DNA of 35,916 bases, from IMG/VR virus record IMGVR_UViG_3300034104_004985, positions 1 to 35,916 of that record. One strand, given 5' to 3'. Below the pieces are notes generated by a model that did not search any database, was not told the DNA's origin, and saw only the letters and a list, made by a program, of their open reading frames with translations. Within the stretch, counting starts at the first letter, position 1. Every line of letters starts with the position of its first letter. A program made the position numbers and the translations under genes. Positions 18,495 through 27,303 of this stretch are shown here, one piece after another. This DNA comes from a virus.

Positions 18495-20714
18495 ATGGCA
18501 ATTCTTACAGATAGAGATTTAGCACAAGCGTCAGCAATAACAGCAACGACACTTATTCATATTGTAGATCCTTATGATCAATCACAAAACCCAGCGGGAT
18601 CATCATATAAAGCAACTCTTGGTCAAGTATTAACACTTTTTAGTGGTGCAACATCAATATATGAAGTTGGTTCTGGTACATTATCAGTACAGAGGATTGG
18701 TGTTAATGCCGATGCAAGTGGTAATTATTCAACAATAAGTGGCGGGTATAAAAACACAGCAAATTCCGATTATTCAGTTGTAAGTGGGGGATTTAGTAAT
18801 ACAACATCTAATAATTATTCAACAATAAGTGGTGGTTATTGTAATACATCAGAACAATATGGTTCATTTATTGGTGCCGGTGGATGTAATAGTATTTTGG
18901 ACAATACAACAACTAGATCTGTAATTGTTGGAGGACTTTCAAATGTTGTAGAACAAGGTTACGGTAATTTTATTGGTGGCGGATTTAGTAATACAACATC
19001 TAATAATTATTCAACAATAAGTGGTGGATATTGTAACACATCAAGCGGTGGCGGGTCAACAATAGGAGGAGGAAGATTTAATGTATCGAGTGGAGATTGT
19101 TCTCCAACCGTAGGTGGCGGAGAAAGCAACACATCAAATGGGTGTTACTCAACCATAAGTGGTGGTCGTTGTAATACCGCATTTGGAAATAATTCATATA
19201 TTGGTGGTGGTCAAAATAATACGACTGACTCTGGATATTATCAAGGAACCACAATAGTTGGTGGTGCATATAATACAGCAATAAATGCATATAATTTAAT
19301 TGGTGGTGGTTATTTTAACACAACTGACCTTGGTAGTTTTTCTGTACTAACTGGTGGCTATTGTAATGTTTCAAATGGAGATTATCTATCAATTGGTGGT
19401 GGCCGTGAAAACACTTCATTAGATAATTTTTCTGTAATTGGTGGCGGACAAAGCAATACAAATACAAGTTGTTTTTCATCAATTGTTGGTGGACTTTCAG
19501 GACTTACAAGTGGTATTTTTTCATTTGTTGGTGGTGGTCGTTGTAATACAACTTTAGGTAGTTGTTCTGTTGTCGTTGGCGGGTTACTTAATACTGCTAA
19601 TGGTAGTAATTCTTTTGTTGGTGGTGGAGGACAAAATACAACCTCAAACAGTTATAATGTAATTGGTGGTGGTGGTGAGAATACAACAATAGGTTGTTAT
19701 TCATTTGTTGGTGGGGGATGTCTTAACACAATAAGTGGATATTATTCAACCGTAGGTGGTGGATATAAAAATTGTACACTTGGTCAAAAATCTTTTGTTG
19801 GTGGTGGTGATAAAAATGTTGTTTTAGAGAGTTGCTCAACAATAAGTGGTGGATACTGTAACACAACAATTGATTGTCTTTCTGTTATTGGTGGTGGTAG
19901 GGATAACACGACTTGCGGAAGAAATAGTATTATTGTTGGAGGGTCTTATAATAGAGCATTAGTTCAACATGGAATAATTGTAGGTGGTACTTGCAACACT
20001 GTTGCTGGTACTTGTTCTACCATCGGTAACGGTGTTTGTAATACAGTAACCGGAAATTTATCAACAATTGGCGGTGGTCAAAATAATACTGCAAGCGCTC
20101 TTTTAAGTTCTATTCTTGGTGGGTGTGGTAACATATCATCTTGTAACTATTCTTTTATTGGGGGTGGAAGATGTAATACATCATCAAATTATGATGCTGT
20201 TGTTTCCGGTGGTTTTTGTAATGTTTCATCTGGTGTATGGTCTGGTGTTGGAAATGGTATAAAAAATACTGTAATAGGTAATGGATCTAATATTGCTGGT
20301 GGTAGAGAAAATACAACATTAAATCAAGATGATACTGTATCTGGTGGTTTTTGTAATAAATCATTAGGAAGTGGCGGATTTGTTGGTGGCGGTTTATGTA
20401 ACACAACAGTAAGCCCAATCTCAACAATTGGTGGTGGTATTTGTAACACAACAAACGCAATAAGATCTGTAATTGGTGGTGGCGAATCTAACGTAATTAA
20501 TAATCAATATGGTGGTATTTTAGGAGGATCAGGAAATACAGTTTCACATAATTGTTCTTTTATTGTTGGAAACGCAATTACAACTTCCTGTCCAAATACA
20601 ACATATATGAATTGTTTATCAATTATGGATCTACAAGATGGTTCAGCAGGATTATTATCTGGTGCGGTATACTATTGCTCAACAGATTCAAATAGATTAT
20701 ATTACGTTCCATAA
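18495..20714 (+). CDS. YadA-like beta-roll tail fibre with about 40 rungs (739 aa)
   Basis: A long fibre. Residues 1-59 form an N-terminal segment (LAQASAITATTLIHIV, GSSYKATLGQ) nearly the same as that of the - strand fibre, so it is likely the virion attachment part. From about residue 75 to 700 come roughly 40 repeats of 15-16 residues with the pattern S-x-I-x-GGG-x-x-NTxSxx (for example YSTISGGYCNTS). This is the head-repeat type of YadA-like and Hep_Hag adhesins, which form trimeric left-handed beta-rolls. Asn is nearly invariant and many rungs carry Cys just before it. The last 35 residues (LQDGSAGLLSGAVYYCSTD, NRLYYVP) break the pattern and may be the tip. No intramolecular chaperone domain is visible. 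Trimerisation is inferred from the family. Confidence 0.88.
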   Translation: MAILTDRDLAQASAITATTLIHIVDPYDQSQNPAGSSYKATLGQVLTLFSGATSIYEVGSGTLSVQRIGVNADASGNYSTISGGYKNTANSDYSVVSGGFSNTTSNNYSTISGGYCNTSEQYGSFIGAGGCNSILDNTTTRSVIVGGLSNVVEQGYGNFIGGGFSNTTSNNYSTISGGYCNTSSGGGSTIGGGRFNVSSGDCSPTVGGGESNTSNGCYSTISGGRCNTAFGNNSYIGGGQNNTTDSGYYQGTTIVGGAYNTAINAYNLIGGGYFNTTDLGSFSVLTGGYCNVSNGDYLSIGGGRENTSLDNFSVIGGGQSNTNTSCFSSIVGGLSGLTSGIFSFVGGGRCNTTLGSCSVVVGGLLNTANGSNSFVGGGGQNTTSNSYNVIGGGGENTTIGCYSFVGGGCLNTISGYYSTVGGGYKNCTLGQKSFVGGGDKNVVLESCSTISGGYCNTTIDCLSVIGGGRDNTTCGRNSIIVGGSYNRALVQHGIIVGGTCNTVAGTCSTIGNGVCNTVTGNLSTIGGGQNNTASALLSSILGGCGNISSCNYSFIGGGRCNTSSNYDAVVSGGFCNVSSGVWSGVGNGIKNTVIGNGSNIAGGRENTTLNQDDTVSGGFCNKSLGSGGFVGGGLCNTTVSPISTIGGGICNTTNAIRSVIGGGESNVINNQYGGILGGSGNTVSHNCSFIVGNAITTSCPNTTYMNCLSIMDLQDGSAGLLSGAVYYCSTDSNRLYYVP
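18718..20585 (+). repeat. In-frame array of about forty 45-48-bp fibre rung repeats
   Basis: The coding DNA is an array of degenerate 45-48-bp units centred on GGTGGTGGN(3-6)AATAC(A/T). Most copies differ at many sites, so the array is old, but two regions remain identical over 47 bases (18789-18835 and 18981-19027). Confidence 0.85.
18789..19027 (+). repeat. 47-bp perfect direct repeat within the fibre gene
   Basis: The 47 bases at 18789-18835 (beginning GGATTTAGTAATACAACATC) recur without change at 18981-19027. The offset of 192 bases is exactly 64 codons, so loss or gain of the segment by recombination would keep the frame and change fibre length by four rungs. Confidence 0.9.
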
Positions 20715-20756
20715 CAAATAATTCACTTTACACATATATATGATATATTTTTCTAT

Positions 20757-21737
20757 ATGAAAGATTTAGTATTTGTATGTGCCCATCCGGACATCCCATA
20801 TTTTCACTGGCAAACAAAAGTTTATACTCACAACTTTATTGAAAAAGGAATAAAACCGGAAAATATTCACGTTTTATTTGTTATTGTTAATGGATCAACT
20901 GAACCAACAAAAGAATCTCTTGACTTAAAAGAAATCGGAATTAATGTCCACCATTATTTAGACGATAGAAAAAATAAAAGATATATCCCAAGTCTTAGAC
21001 CTTTAGCATTATCAAGATGGTTAAAAGAATACCCAGAACTTGGAAAATACTACTTTTATCACGATTCTGATATCATATTTAGAGAATTACCAGATTTTGA
21101 AAAATTATTAAAAGATGATTTTGTATATCTTTCAGACACATTAGGATATATAAATTATGATTATATTCTTAGTTGTAGTAAAAGATATGAAAGACAATAC
21201 CCCCAATTAGAAAAAGACGAGTTACTAAAATTAATGACAGAAACAATTGGAGTCTCAATTGATGATATTAAAAAAATAAATAAAGACTCCGGTGGAGCGC
21301 AGTACCTTATCAAAAACACAGATTATACGTTTTGGGAAAAAATATTTAAAGACTGTGAAACACTATACGAAAAGATATTTCTTTTTGATAGAAGACACCC
21401 GATACCACACGGTGGACTCCAAATCTGGACATCTGATATGTGGTCCGTACTTTGGAATTTAGTATTAACCGGACACGAAGTTAAAGTAACAGATGATTTA
21501 GATTTTTCCTGGGCTACAGATACTATTGAAATCTATGATAAAAAACCAATTTTACATATGGCCGGAGTTACCGATGACATTAAACATACAAAGTTTTATA
21601 AAGGAGAATTTATAAATGTTGATCCTTTAGAAAAACTAAAGGAGAATGAAAATTACTTTGATTATGTTGAACCGACAAGTTCTACAATAAAATATATTGA
21701 AGTTATGAAATCTTACTTAGAAAAAACAAAAAACTGA
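20757..21737 (+). CDS. Putative GT-A-fold glycosyltransferase (326 aa)
   Basis: A probable sugar-nucleotide-dependent glycosyltransferase acting in the infected cell. Seen in sequence: an N-terminal beta-alpha start (MKDLVFVCAHPD), a segment PLALSRWLKEYPELGKYYFY running into the DxD-type motif HDSDIIF (Asp103-Ser-Asp105) for metal/nucleotide-sugar binding, GGAQYLIKN at 179-187, WTSDMWSVLW at 224-233, and a C-terminal ILHMAG whose His (267) could complete the metal site. There is no membrane segment. It lies between a Cys/Asn-x-Thr-rich fibre and two Thr-tract proteins, after a 42-base gap lacking the TATTTAT element. Virion-protein glycosylation is a reasonable target but is inferred; sugar modification of host surface or DNA is also possible. 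The family subgroup is not identified. Confidence 0.62.
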   Translation: MKDLVFVCAHPDIPYFHWQTKVYTHNFIEKGIKPENIHVLFVIVNGSTEPTKESLDLKEIGINVHHYLDDRKNKRYIPSLRPLALSRWLKEYPELGKYYFYHDSDIIFRELPDFEKLLKDDFVYLSDTLGYINYDYILSCSKRYERQYPQLEKDELLKLMTETIGVSIDDIKKINKDSGGAQYLIKNTDYTFWEKIFKDCETLYEKIFLFDRRHPIPHGGLQIWTSDMWSVLWNLVLTGHEVKVTDDLDFSWATDTIEIYDKKPILHMAGVTDDIKHTKFYKGEFINVDPLEKLKENENYFDYVEPTSSTIKYIEVMKSYLEKTKN

Positions 21738-21738
21738 T

Positions 21739-21745
21739 TATTTAT
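21739..21745 (+). promoter_or_regulatory. TATTTAT element before the 758-aa gene
   Basis: TATTTAT starts two bases after the glycosyltransferase stop and ends 7 bases before the ATG at 21753, so any transcript from it would be nearly leaderless. It matches the element in the other structural leaders. Confidence 0.35.
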
Positions 21746-21752
21746 TATTTGA

Positions 21753-24029
21753 ATGGGTGCTTGTTATGATACATGTTATGTTGTTGAGTTAAAAAACACA
21801 GGAACAACTGAAGAATCAATATCTTTTGTTGATTGTAGTGGTTATACACAATCTTTAACAATACAACCTAATGAAATATCTTTAATAAATGTTGATATTG
21901 ATTTTGCTGTAAGTGGTAATACTAGTGAAAATATTGCAACATCATATTTTGAACATGTAACAGATTTGTATTATTTTAGTTCATGTTGTGAAAACAATGA
22001 GTATTTTTGTTTTTTAGCAACAGAAGAATTATTTTCAGATAATTATGGTTTATATAGTGACAATTACATTGTTAGTGACACATCTGAAGAATTAAATTAT
22101 CAATGCACCTCAGTTTTTGATCTTGAGAGTGTAACATCTTGTCCACCAATTAGTGGTAATTTAATATCAATAATAAATAATTACACAATATATTCTGGAG
22201 ATATAACAACAAATGGTTGTGTTAACTGTGTAGATGAAAATCCTTGTTTAACACAATGTTACGGACTTTTAGCTTGTGAGGGAATTTACGATTTGATTAC
22301 ATCATCAGATCCATCACTTTCTGGTTATGTTGATACATATGTTAATATTGATATTTTAACACCATTTCCTGAATCACCAACAACACAATTTTTAGTTAAA
22401 GATCTTGGTGTTATAGATTGTACTCAGGAATATACTTTTACATATACCGCAAGTACTGGAACTTGTGATTGTCAGTGTTATAGATTTAAAACACCAAGTG
22501 ATCCATTTATAACCTCTTTTGTTGATTGTGATGATAACTTATTACAAGTTTATTTACCAACCGGAAAGACAACTAATATTTGTAGTAAAGTTAGACCTAT
22601 TTTTAACACACAAACTGCAATTCCAGTAAAACTTGGTGGTTTATGTGTGAATGGTGATTGTCCAGATTTACCTATTGTCACAATTGAACCAAGAAACGAA
22701 TGTGATGTTTTAACAATATTTCCTATGGATGTTAGTTGCTTGGTAACACACCCATCTACACCATACTCTTTTGATGGTGAGGCTCAATTATTAATATCAG
22801 GAGGAACACCACCTTATACAGTTTCCTGGGAAATTGGAAGTGTTGCACCAACAATTATTAATTTGAGTGTTGGAAATTATAATGCTACTGTTACTGATTT
22901 TTATAATGATTTTGAAATAAACACAACTTGTGTTTTAACAGCTGAAACTCCAGCAACAACTACAACTACAACAACAGCACCACCATTACCTACATACGAT
23001 AACTTATGTATGTTTGTTAAATATTTAAAACCAAAAATCACAGTTCAAATACAATTTATATTCAATGGATACTTGAATGGAAAACCAACTTGGGTTTCTA
23101 ATGATAGTGTTTATGATTTATACTGGAACACAGGATCAACACCAAATCAATGGGTTGTGAGTGGATTCCAACCACCAACAACACAAGTTATAAATGTTAA
23201 CCCAACAACACCACCGATAACCGGATGGCAAGTATTTGGTGAATCTTTAATTTCTAGTGTTTTTGTTGTTAGTGGAAACTGTGAATCAAATCAACCTGTC
23301 GAATTTACATATAACGTAACTGAAGCTAAATGTGGTAATAACGGAACAATAACAATACAAGCAACTGGTGGTGATGGTGTATATGAATATTCTGTAGACA
23401 ATGGAATTACTTGGACAACAAATCCAATATTCCAAAACCTATCCGCAGGATCGTATCAAGTACACGTAAGAGACGGCCTTGGAACAACAACAATCCAAAC
23501 AGTCGTGGTACCATTAGCCGCAGCACCAACTGTAAATCTTAATTTAAATGTAAATTATTCACTTGGAACATTCACGGTAACATCTGATGTTCCACCAGGA
23601 TTCACAGTATCATTTGATATTAATCATACAAATATTTTTGAATATTACCCTAGTAATATATCACCTTTACCAACATATAATAATATTGTAACAGTGATAA
23701 ACCCAAGTTTTGGTCCTTTACCACAAATTGGAATAACACAAACACAACAAACACCAATTATTGTCCCAGCATGTGGTTTAGGTCCTGTATTAAAAAATGT
23801 AGAGCAAAAACAATATGGAACAACATTAACAATTACAAATGGACAAACAATAAATGGAACATTTACAAATCAACTAACACAATCAAGTGCGCCTACCAAA
23901 TGCAAAGGTGCTAATAGAAGTATGCAAATAACACTTACAAATACAAAAGTAAATGATTGTGAATGTTGCGTTATTAAAACAACAAGTTTACAAATTGGTG
24001 AAGGTTCTGGGTTAGTAATAAAAGCCTAA
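21753..24029 (+). CDS. Cys-rich multidomain adhesin-like protein with SprB-like repeats and a Thr linker (758 aa)
   Basis: A mosaic of small beta domains. Two copies of a Cys-centred module appear: residues 3-60 (YVVELKNTGT, FVDCSG) and about 238-305 (CYRFKTPSDPF, FVDCDDN, NICSKVRP, GGLCV). The same module ends the - strand protein at 27302-28354. SprB-like repeats lie at about 335-400 (GEAQLLISGGTPPYTVSW, VGNYNATVTD) and 510-586 (CGNNGTITIQATGGDGVYEY, LSAGSYQVHVRDG). Between them is a Thr tract (ATTTTTTTAPPLP, about residues 405-417). The C-terminus has DCECC. There is no signal peptide. It is probably a fibre, whisker or decoration protein; the exact role is unknown. The start ATG at 21753 is the only good one after the TATTTAT leader. 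Confidence 0.78.
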   Translation: MGACYDTCYVVELKNTGTTEESISFVDCSGYTQSLTIQPNEISLINVDIDFAVSGNTSENIATSYFEHVTDLYYFSSCCENNEYFCFLATEELFSDNYGLYSDNYIVSDTSEELNYQCTSVFDLESVTSCPPISGNLISIINNYTIYSGDITTNGCVNCVDENPCLTQCYGLLACEGIYDLITSSDPSLSGYVDTYVNIDILTPFPESPTTQFLVKDLGVIDCTQEYTFTYTASTGTCDCQCYRFKTPSDPFITSFVDCDDNLLQVYLPTGKTTNICSKVRPIFNTQTAIPVKLGGLCVNGDCPDLPIVTIEPRNECDVLTIFPMDVSCLVTHPSTPYSFDGEAQLLISGGTPPYTVSWEIGSVAPTIINLSVGNYNATVTDFYNDFEINTTCVLTAETPATTTTTTTAPPLPTYDNLCMFVKYLKPKITVQIQFIFNGYLNGKPTWVSNDSVYDLYWNTGSTPNQWVVSGFQPPTTQVINVNPTTPPITGWQVFGESLISSVFVVSGNCESNQPVEFTYNVTEAKCGNNGTITIQATGGDGVYEYSVDNGITWTTNPIFQNLSAGSYQVHVRDGLGTTTIQTVVVPLAAAPTVNLNLNVNYSLGTFTVTSDVPPGFTVSFDINHTNIFEYYPSNISPLPTYNNIVTVINPSFGPLPQIGITQTQQTPIIVPACGLGPVLKNVEQKQYGTTLTITNGQTINGTFTNQLTQSSAPTKCKGANRSMQITLTNTKVNDCECCVIKTTSLQIGEGSGLVIKA

Positions 24030-24047
24030 ACAAATTAGAATAAAAGA

Positions 24048-24054
24048 TATTTAT
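24048..24054 (+). promoter_or_regulatory. TATTTAT element before the 843-aa gene
   Basis: TATTTAT followed by AACTAA lies six bases before the ATG at 24061, in a 31-base gap. It also contains TATAACTA, one base from the T4 late consensus. Promoter function is inferred. Confidence 0.38.
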
Positions 24055-24060
24055 AACTAA

Positions 24061-26592
24061 ATGGCATATATAATTAAAAATACATCTGGACTGGTTAGTA
24101 CAAGAGTTACTGATATTGGTAGACAGAAGTTGTCACAAGGATTATTTAAAATCTCATACTTCCAAGTTGGGGATAGTGAGGTTTCCTATGATAAAGTTTC
24201 ATCAACTTACAATCAATCTAACAGTTTTGTATTAGAACCCCAATTTAATAGTCAGAATGGTAGTGGAGTTCCTCAATCAAACAAACAGTATGTAAAATAC
24301 CCTTATTTTGCCGATTCAAATCAGTCAAATACATATGGAATACCATTTATGGATTCTGTTATTGATCCCGTGTTTAATAGAGCGCCACTTAGAGGATTTT
24401 TTGGTGGCATCACAACCGCAACAACCATAAATTGGGAAGCTTTAGTTGGAAACAAATATGTTGTAAGTTCTAACTATATTGTTGATATGTCAACTTTAGA
24501 TGGGACAGATAAGATAAAACTTATTTATTCTGGATGTAATATAACAAGTGAAAATAAACCACAAATTGGTGATATTATAACAATCTATTATGATGGTAAG
24601 GCAAAATATAATTGTGATTGTATTAATTTACCAACACCCACACCAACACCTACAATAAGTCCTTCACCAACAGTTACAGCATCACCAACTCCGTCACCAA
24701 CGGATATTTGTGCTTCACCGACACCAACACCAACTCCGAGTAAAACACCTTGTTTAACACCAACTCCGAGTCCTCAGTGTCCACTACCACCGGAACCAGA
24801 ATGTTTCATGCCGGTGAATAGTTGTTATACAATTTTAACTTATAGAATTATTAATGTTTGTGAAGACACAATTACACTTGATAGACCGGTTCCAGATTAT
24901 AGATATTTCCCTCTTAATTGTTATTCAAGAGTTCTTATCTATCCATCAAATATTAATCAAATTTACGATAGTATTACTCCAGCACCACATTGGAATGAAC
25001 AAGTAATTAATTTTGAATCTATTTGTGATACAGATCAGTTTGATGTTAAAATTTGGAATATGAATATTCCGTGGACTGAAAACCCAGCTGGGTTAATTCC
25101 AAATACATATGAAGATTACACAAAATTTGGTTCGGTTAATTATATCGGTAGTAAAGAATATTTTGGTTATAATTCATCATCAGGTCAGACGGATACTGAT
25201 ATGACTTATTATTATAATTCATTTGGTGAGTTAGTTCAGGTAAAACCAGAAGAACAAAAAGCAATTGCAATTATTCATTATACAAATCAAACGATTGATT
25301 TCTTCTATGGTGAGAAATTTGCACTTGAACCATATAACCCAACAAACCCATCGGATACTACTGGACAAGCTAGGAATTTTAAATTACACATTCCTTGGCT
25401 TATGTGGCATAAGAATCCGGAGTGTTGTTTTGGTCAAACTTTTTGGGTAGATCCTCCAGGGTTTGAAGGGCTTGACTTATTTAGTATTCATTATTTGAAA
25501 TCAACTAAGAACTCAGATATGAATCAACCGGGTATTAGATATTATCATTTGTGGGATACAAACCCAAACACAAATGGTATTCCAAATAGAATTGGAAAGG
25601 TATTCCCAGATAGCAAGTTAATTATTATTGATGATGAAGAAATTATTGCTGCGATGTCTTACAAGGCAAATAGAAACTGGACATTACCAGCACCACAATT
25701 ATCATTAATTACACCTAATGTTTGTGATACAACTACAACATCTCAAGGGTTACTTTCTGGTAGTAATGAAACTATGTTTGTAACATATAGACTTACAAAT
25801 AAATTTGGATATACAAATTCATTACACTGTAATTATTACCAACATATTGTAAATAATAATGACTGTTTCCAGGATGTTTCTAAAAATATTGCGGTAAGAT
25901 TTGGTGGTGAATTTAATTGTTTGGTACAACCTGGATCAAACCCAACAACAACGACTACAACATATTTCCCAACAACAACGACTACAACATATTTCCCAAC
26001 AACAACGACTACAACTACAAGTCCATATACTACAACAACCACAACTAGTTATCCTTGTAATACTTGTGATTTACCACTTGGCTATTATGCTGACACATTC
26101 CAGATATTAGCACAGAAAGTTGTAACCGGACAAAGACCTGATCCTACTAAATGGAAACTTATTGATTTTACTAGTCAAATTAGTGGAAGTTTTATTGATG
26201 GATATGTAACACAATCTTCATTGACTGGTAGTACATTTATTATATCGCCAGACAATTACAATAGTGCACCATATTATAACTTAAACAGTTATATTCCATT
26301 AACACCAAATGGTACTACTGGATCAAAACTTAATTTTGGGGACGAGTATTATTTCTACGGATCTTTTGAAACAGATATCCAAGCAACAATATATGAAATG
26401 AAATATAAGATAAACTTAAGCTCAAGCGAGTTCCAAGTTTCAACTAACCCAACGTGGACTCCCGGAACAAAATCTTATGTTACAGAAATTGCATTACTTG
26501 ACGATGATAAGGATATTCTTGTAATGTCAAAACTTCAATCACCAACATTAAGACAAGGTATACAGCAGTTCGTTGTTAAAATAGACTTCTAA
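24061..26592 (+). CDS. Tail-fibre/collar protein with a large Pro/Thr-linked insertion (843 aa)
   Basis: The N-terminus (STRVTDIGRQKLSQGLFKIS then YFQVGDSEVSY) matches the opening of P2 gpH-type tail-collar fibre proteins (TxxGxxxLAxG, then VGD). The last 50 residues (KSYVTEIALLDDDKDILVMS, then FVVKIDF) match the other end of that domain (EIGLYDxxGxLxAVGKL). Between them lies a large insertion, about residues 190-700. It begins with a Pro/Thr/Ser linker (PTPTPTPTISPSPTVTASPT, about 192-240), continues with a Cys- and Trp-bearing domain, and ends with poly-Thr tracts (PTTTTTTYF repeated, about 627-662) before CNTCDLPLGYY. So it looks like a collar-fibre domain split by an inserted receptor-binding or glycan-modified arm. 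A virion location is inferred; there is no signal peptide or membrane helix. Confidence 0.75.
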   Translation: MAYIIKNTSGLVSTRVTDIGRQKLSQGLFKISYFQVGDSEVSYDKVSSTYNQSNSFVLEPQFNSQNGSGVPQSNKQYVKYPYFADSNQSNTYGIPFMDSVIDPVFNRAPLRGFFGGITTATTINWEALVGNKYVVSSNYIVDMSTLDGTDKIKLIYSGCNITSENKPQIGDIITIYYDGKAKYNCDCINLPTPTPTPTISPSPTVTASPTPSPTDICASPTPTPTPSKTPCLTPTPSPQCPLPPEPECFMPVNSCYTILTYRIINVCEDTITLDRPVPDYRYFPLNCYSRVLIYPSNINQIYDSITPAPHWNEQVINFESICDTDQFDVKIWNMNIPWTENPAGLIPNTYEDYTKFGSVNYIGSKEYFGYNSSSGQTDTDMTYYYNSFGELVQVKPEEQKAIAIIHYTNQTIDFFYGEKFALEPYNPTNPSDTTGQARNFKLHIPWLMWHKNPECCFGQTFWVDPPGFEGLDLFSIHYLKSTKNSDMNQPGIRYYHLWDTNPNTNGIPNRIGKVFPDSKLIIIDDEEIIAAMSYKANRNWTLPAPQLSLITPNVCDTTTTSQGLLSGSNETMFVTYRLTNKFGYTNSLHCNYYQHIVNNNDCFQDVSKNIAVRFGGEFNCLVQPGSNPTTTTTTYFPTTTTTTYFPTTTTTTTSPYTTTTTTSYPCNTCDLPLGYYADTFQILAQKVVTGQRPDPTKWKLIDFTSQISGSFIDGYVTQSSLTGSTFIISPDNYNSAPYYNLNSYIPLTPNGTTGSKLNFGDEYYFYGSFETDIQATIYEMKYKINLSSSEFQVSTNPTWTPGTKSYVTEIALLDDDKDILVMSKLQSPTLRQGIQQFVVKIDF
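25941..26014 (+). repeat. 27-bp tandem repeat coding PTTTTTTYF
   Basis: A 27-bp unit starting CCCAACAACAACGACTACAA is present at 25941-25967, exactly again at 25968-25994, and as a 20-bp partial copy at 25995-26014. The perfect identity indicates a recent in-frame expansion of a Thr linker. Imperfect ACA/ACT repeats follow to about 26045. Confidence 0.9.
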
Positions 26593-26641
26593 AACTTTAA
26601 TTTTTTAACTTTTCATCTATAATCTATATAAAAGTTTATAT

Positions 26642-27250
26642 ATGGCAAAGCAAATTAAAAATTCCCCAAAAGTTCTTGGTTTAGACATATCAACGAAAAC
26701 AATAGGTTGGGCACTATTTGATATTCAATCACAAGAACTATTGGAACTCACACATATTTCACCAAGACCAAAAATGGCAAAAGAAGATGATGATAAATTA
26801 AAAGAACTTCTTTTAAAATCTGAAGTATTTGCTGAGAAATTAAAGCAATACCTTAATTTAGGAATCGTTAAAGTTGTAATAGAAGAACCACTACTTAACT
26901 CAAATAATGTTTATACAATCCAAACACTTTTAAGATTTAATAGTTTTGTATTTAAAGAAGTATATAATATTTTAGGTATTGTTCCAGAATTTATCTCAAC
27001 TTACAACTCAAGAAAATTTGCTTGGCCAGATCTGGTACAGGAAAATGATAAAGGGAAACACGTATTATTTGGAGGACTACCAAAGGACATTGATAAGAAA
27101 ATGATAATTTGGGAAAAAGTCGCAAAAAGAGAACCACAAATTACTTGGCATTATACAAAAAATAATACACTTAAAAAAGAGAACTTTGATCAAACAGATG
27201 CGTACACTTGTGCTTTAGGTTATATGAGATCAAAAGAAATCTGGAGTTAA
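26642..27250 (+). CDS. RuvC-like Holliday-junction/branch endonuclease (202 aa)
   Basis: An RNase H-fold nuclease of the RuvC family, expected to resolve branched DNA during replication, recombination or packaging. Motifs: KVLGLDISTKTIGWALFD at 10-27, with catalytic Asp15 in the G-x-D-x-S/T-x-x-x-G-W/Y pattern; KVVIEEPLLNSNNV at 77-90, with Glu81/82; and NFDQTDAYTCALGYM at 182-196, with Asp183 and Asp186 as the final acidic pair. The length is normal for phage RuvC-like enzymes. The leader lacks TATTTAT and instead has TCTATAATCTATATAAAAG. It is the last + strand gene before a bidirectional terminator and is isolated from the replication genes by the - strand fibre block. An RNase H-like transposition or Cas role is unlikely because no partner domains are present. 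Confidence 0.85.
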   Translation: MAKQIKNSPKVLGLDISTKTIGWALFDIQSQELLELTHISPRPKMAKEDDDKLKELLLKSEVFAEKLKQYLNLGIVKVVIEEPLLNSNNVYTIQTLLRFNSFVFKEVYNILGIVPEFISTYNSRKFAWPDLVQENDKGKHVLFGGLPKDIDKKMIIWEKVAKREPQITWHYTKNNTLKKENFDQTDAYTCALGYMRSKEIWS

Positions 27251-27275
27251 TATCTGAAAAATAATAGATAATTTT

Positions 27276-27303
27276 AAAAATCGGTTTTAGGACCGATTTT
27301 TTT
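27276..27303. terminator. Bidirectional terminator between convergent genes
   Basis: AAAAATCGGT (27276-27285) pairs with ACCGATTTTT (27292-27301) around a TTTAGG loop. A T-run at 27297-27303 serves the + strand RuvC-like gene, and the A-run on the left becomes a T-run for the - strand gene. The - strand stop codon (27302-27304) lies inside the T-run, so both units end at the same hairpin. Confidence 0.92.

Noticed and set aside
18718-20585. CRISPR-like or diversity-generating repeat array
   Set aside because: The repeats are coding, in frame and degenerate with no constant spacers. There is no reverse transcriptase or template/variable repeat pair.
20715-20756. Bacteroidota-type promoter (TTTG, then TAnnTTTG) before the glycosyltransferase
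   Set aside because: TATATTTT resembles the -7 box, but no -33 TTTG at proper spacing is present, so it was not listed as a promoter.
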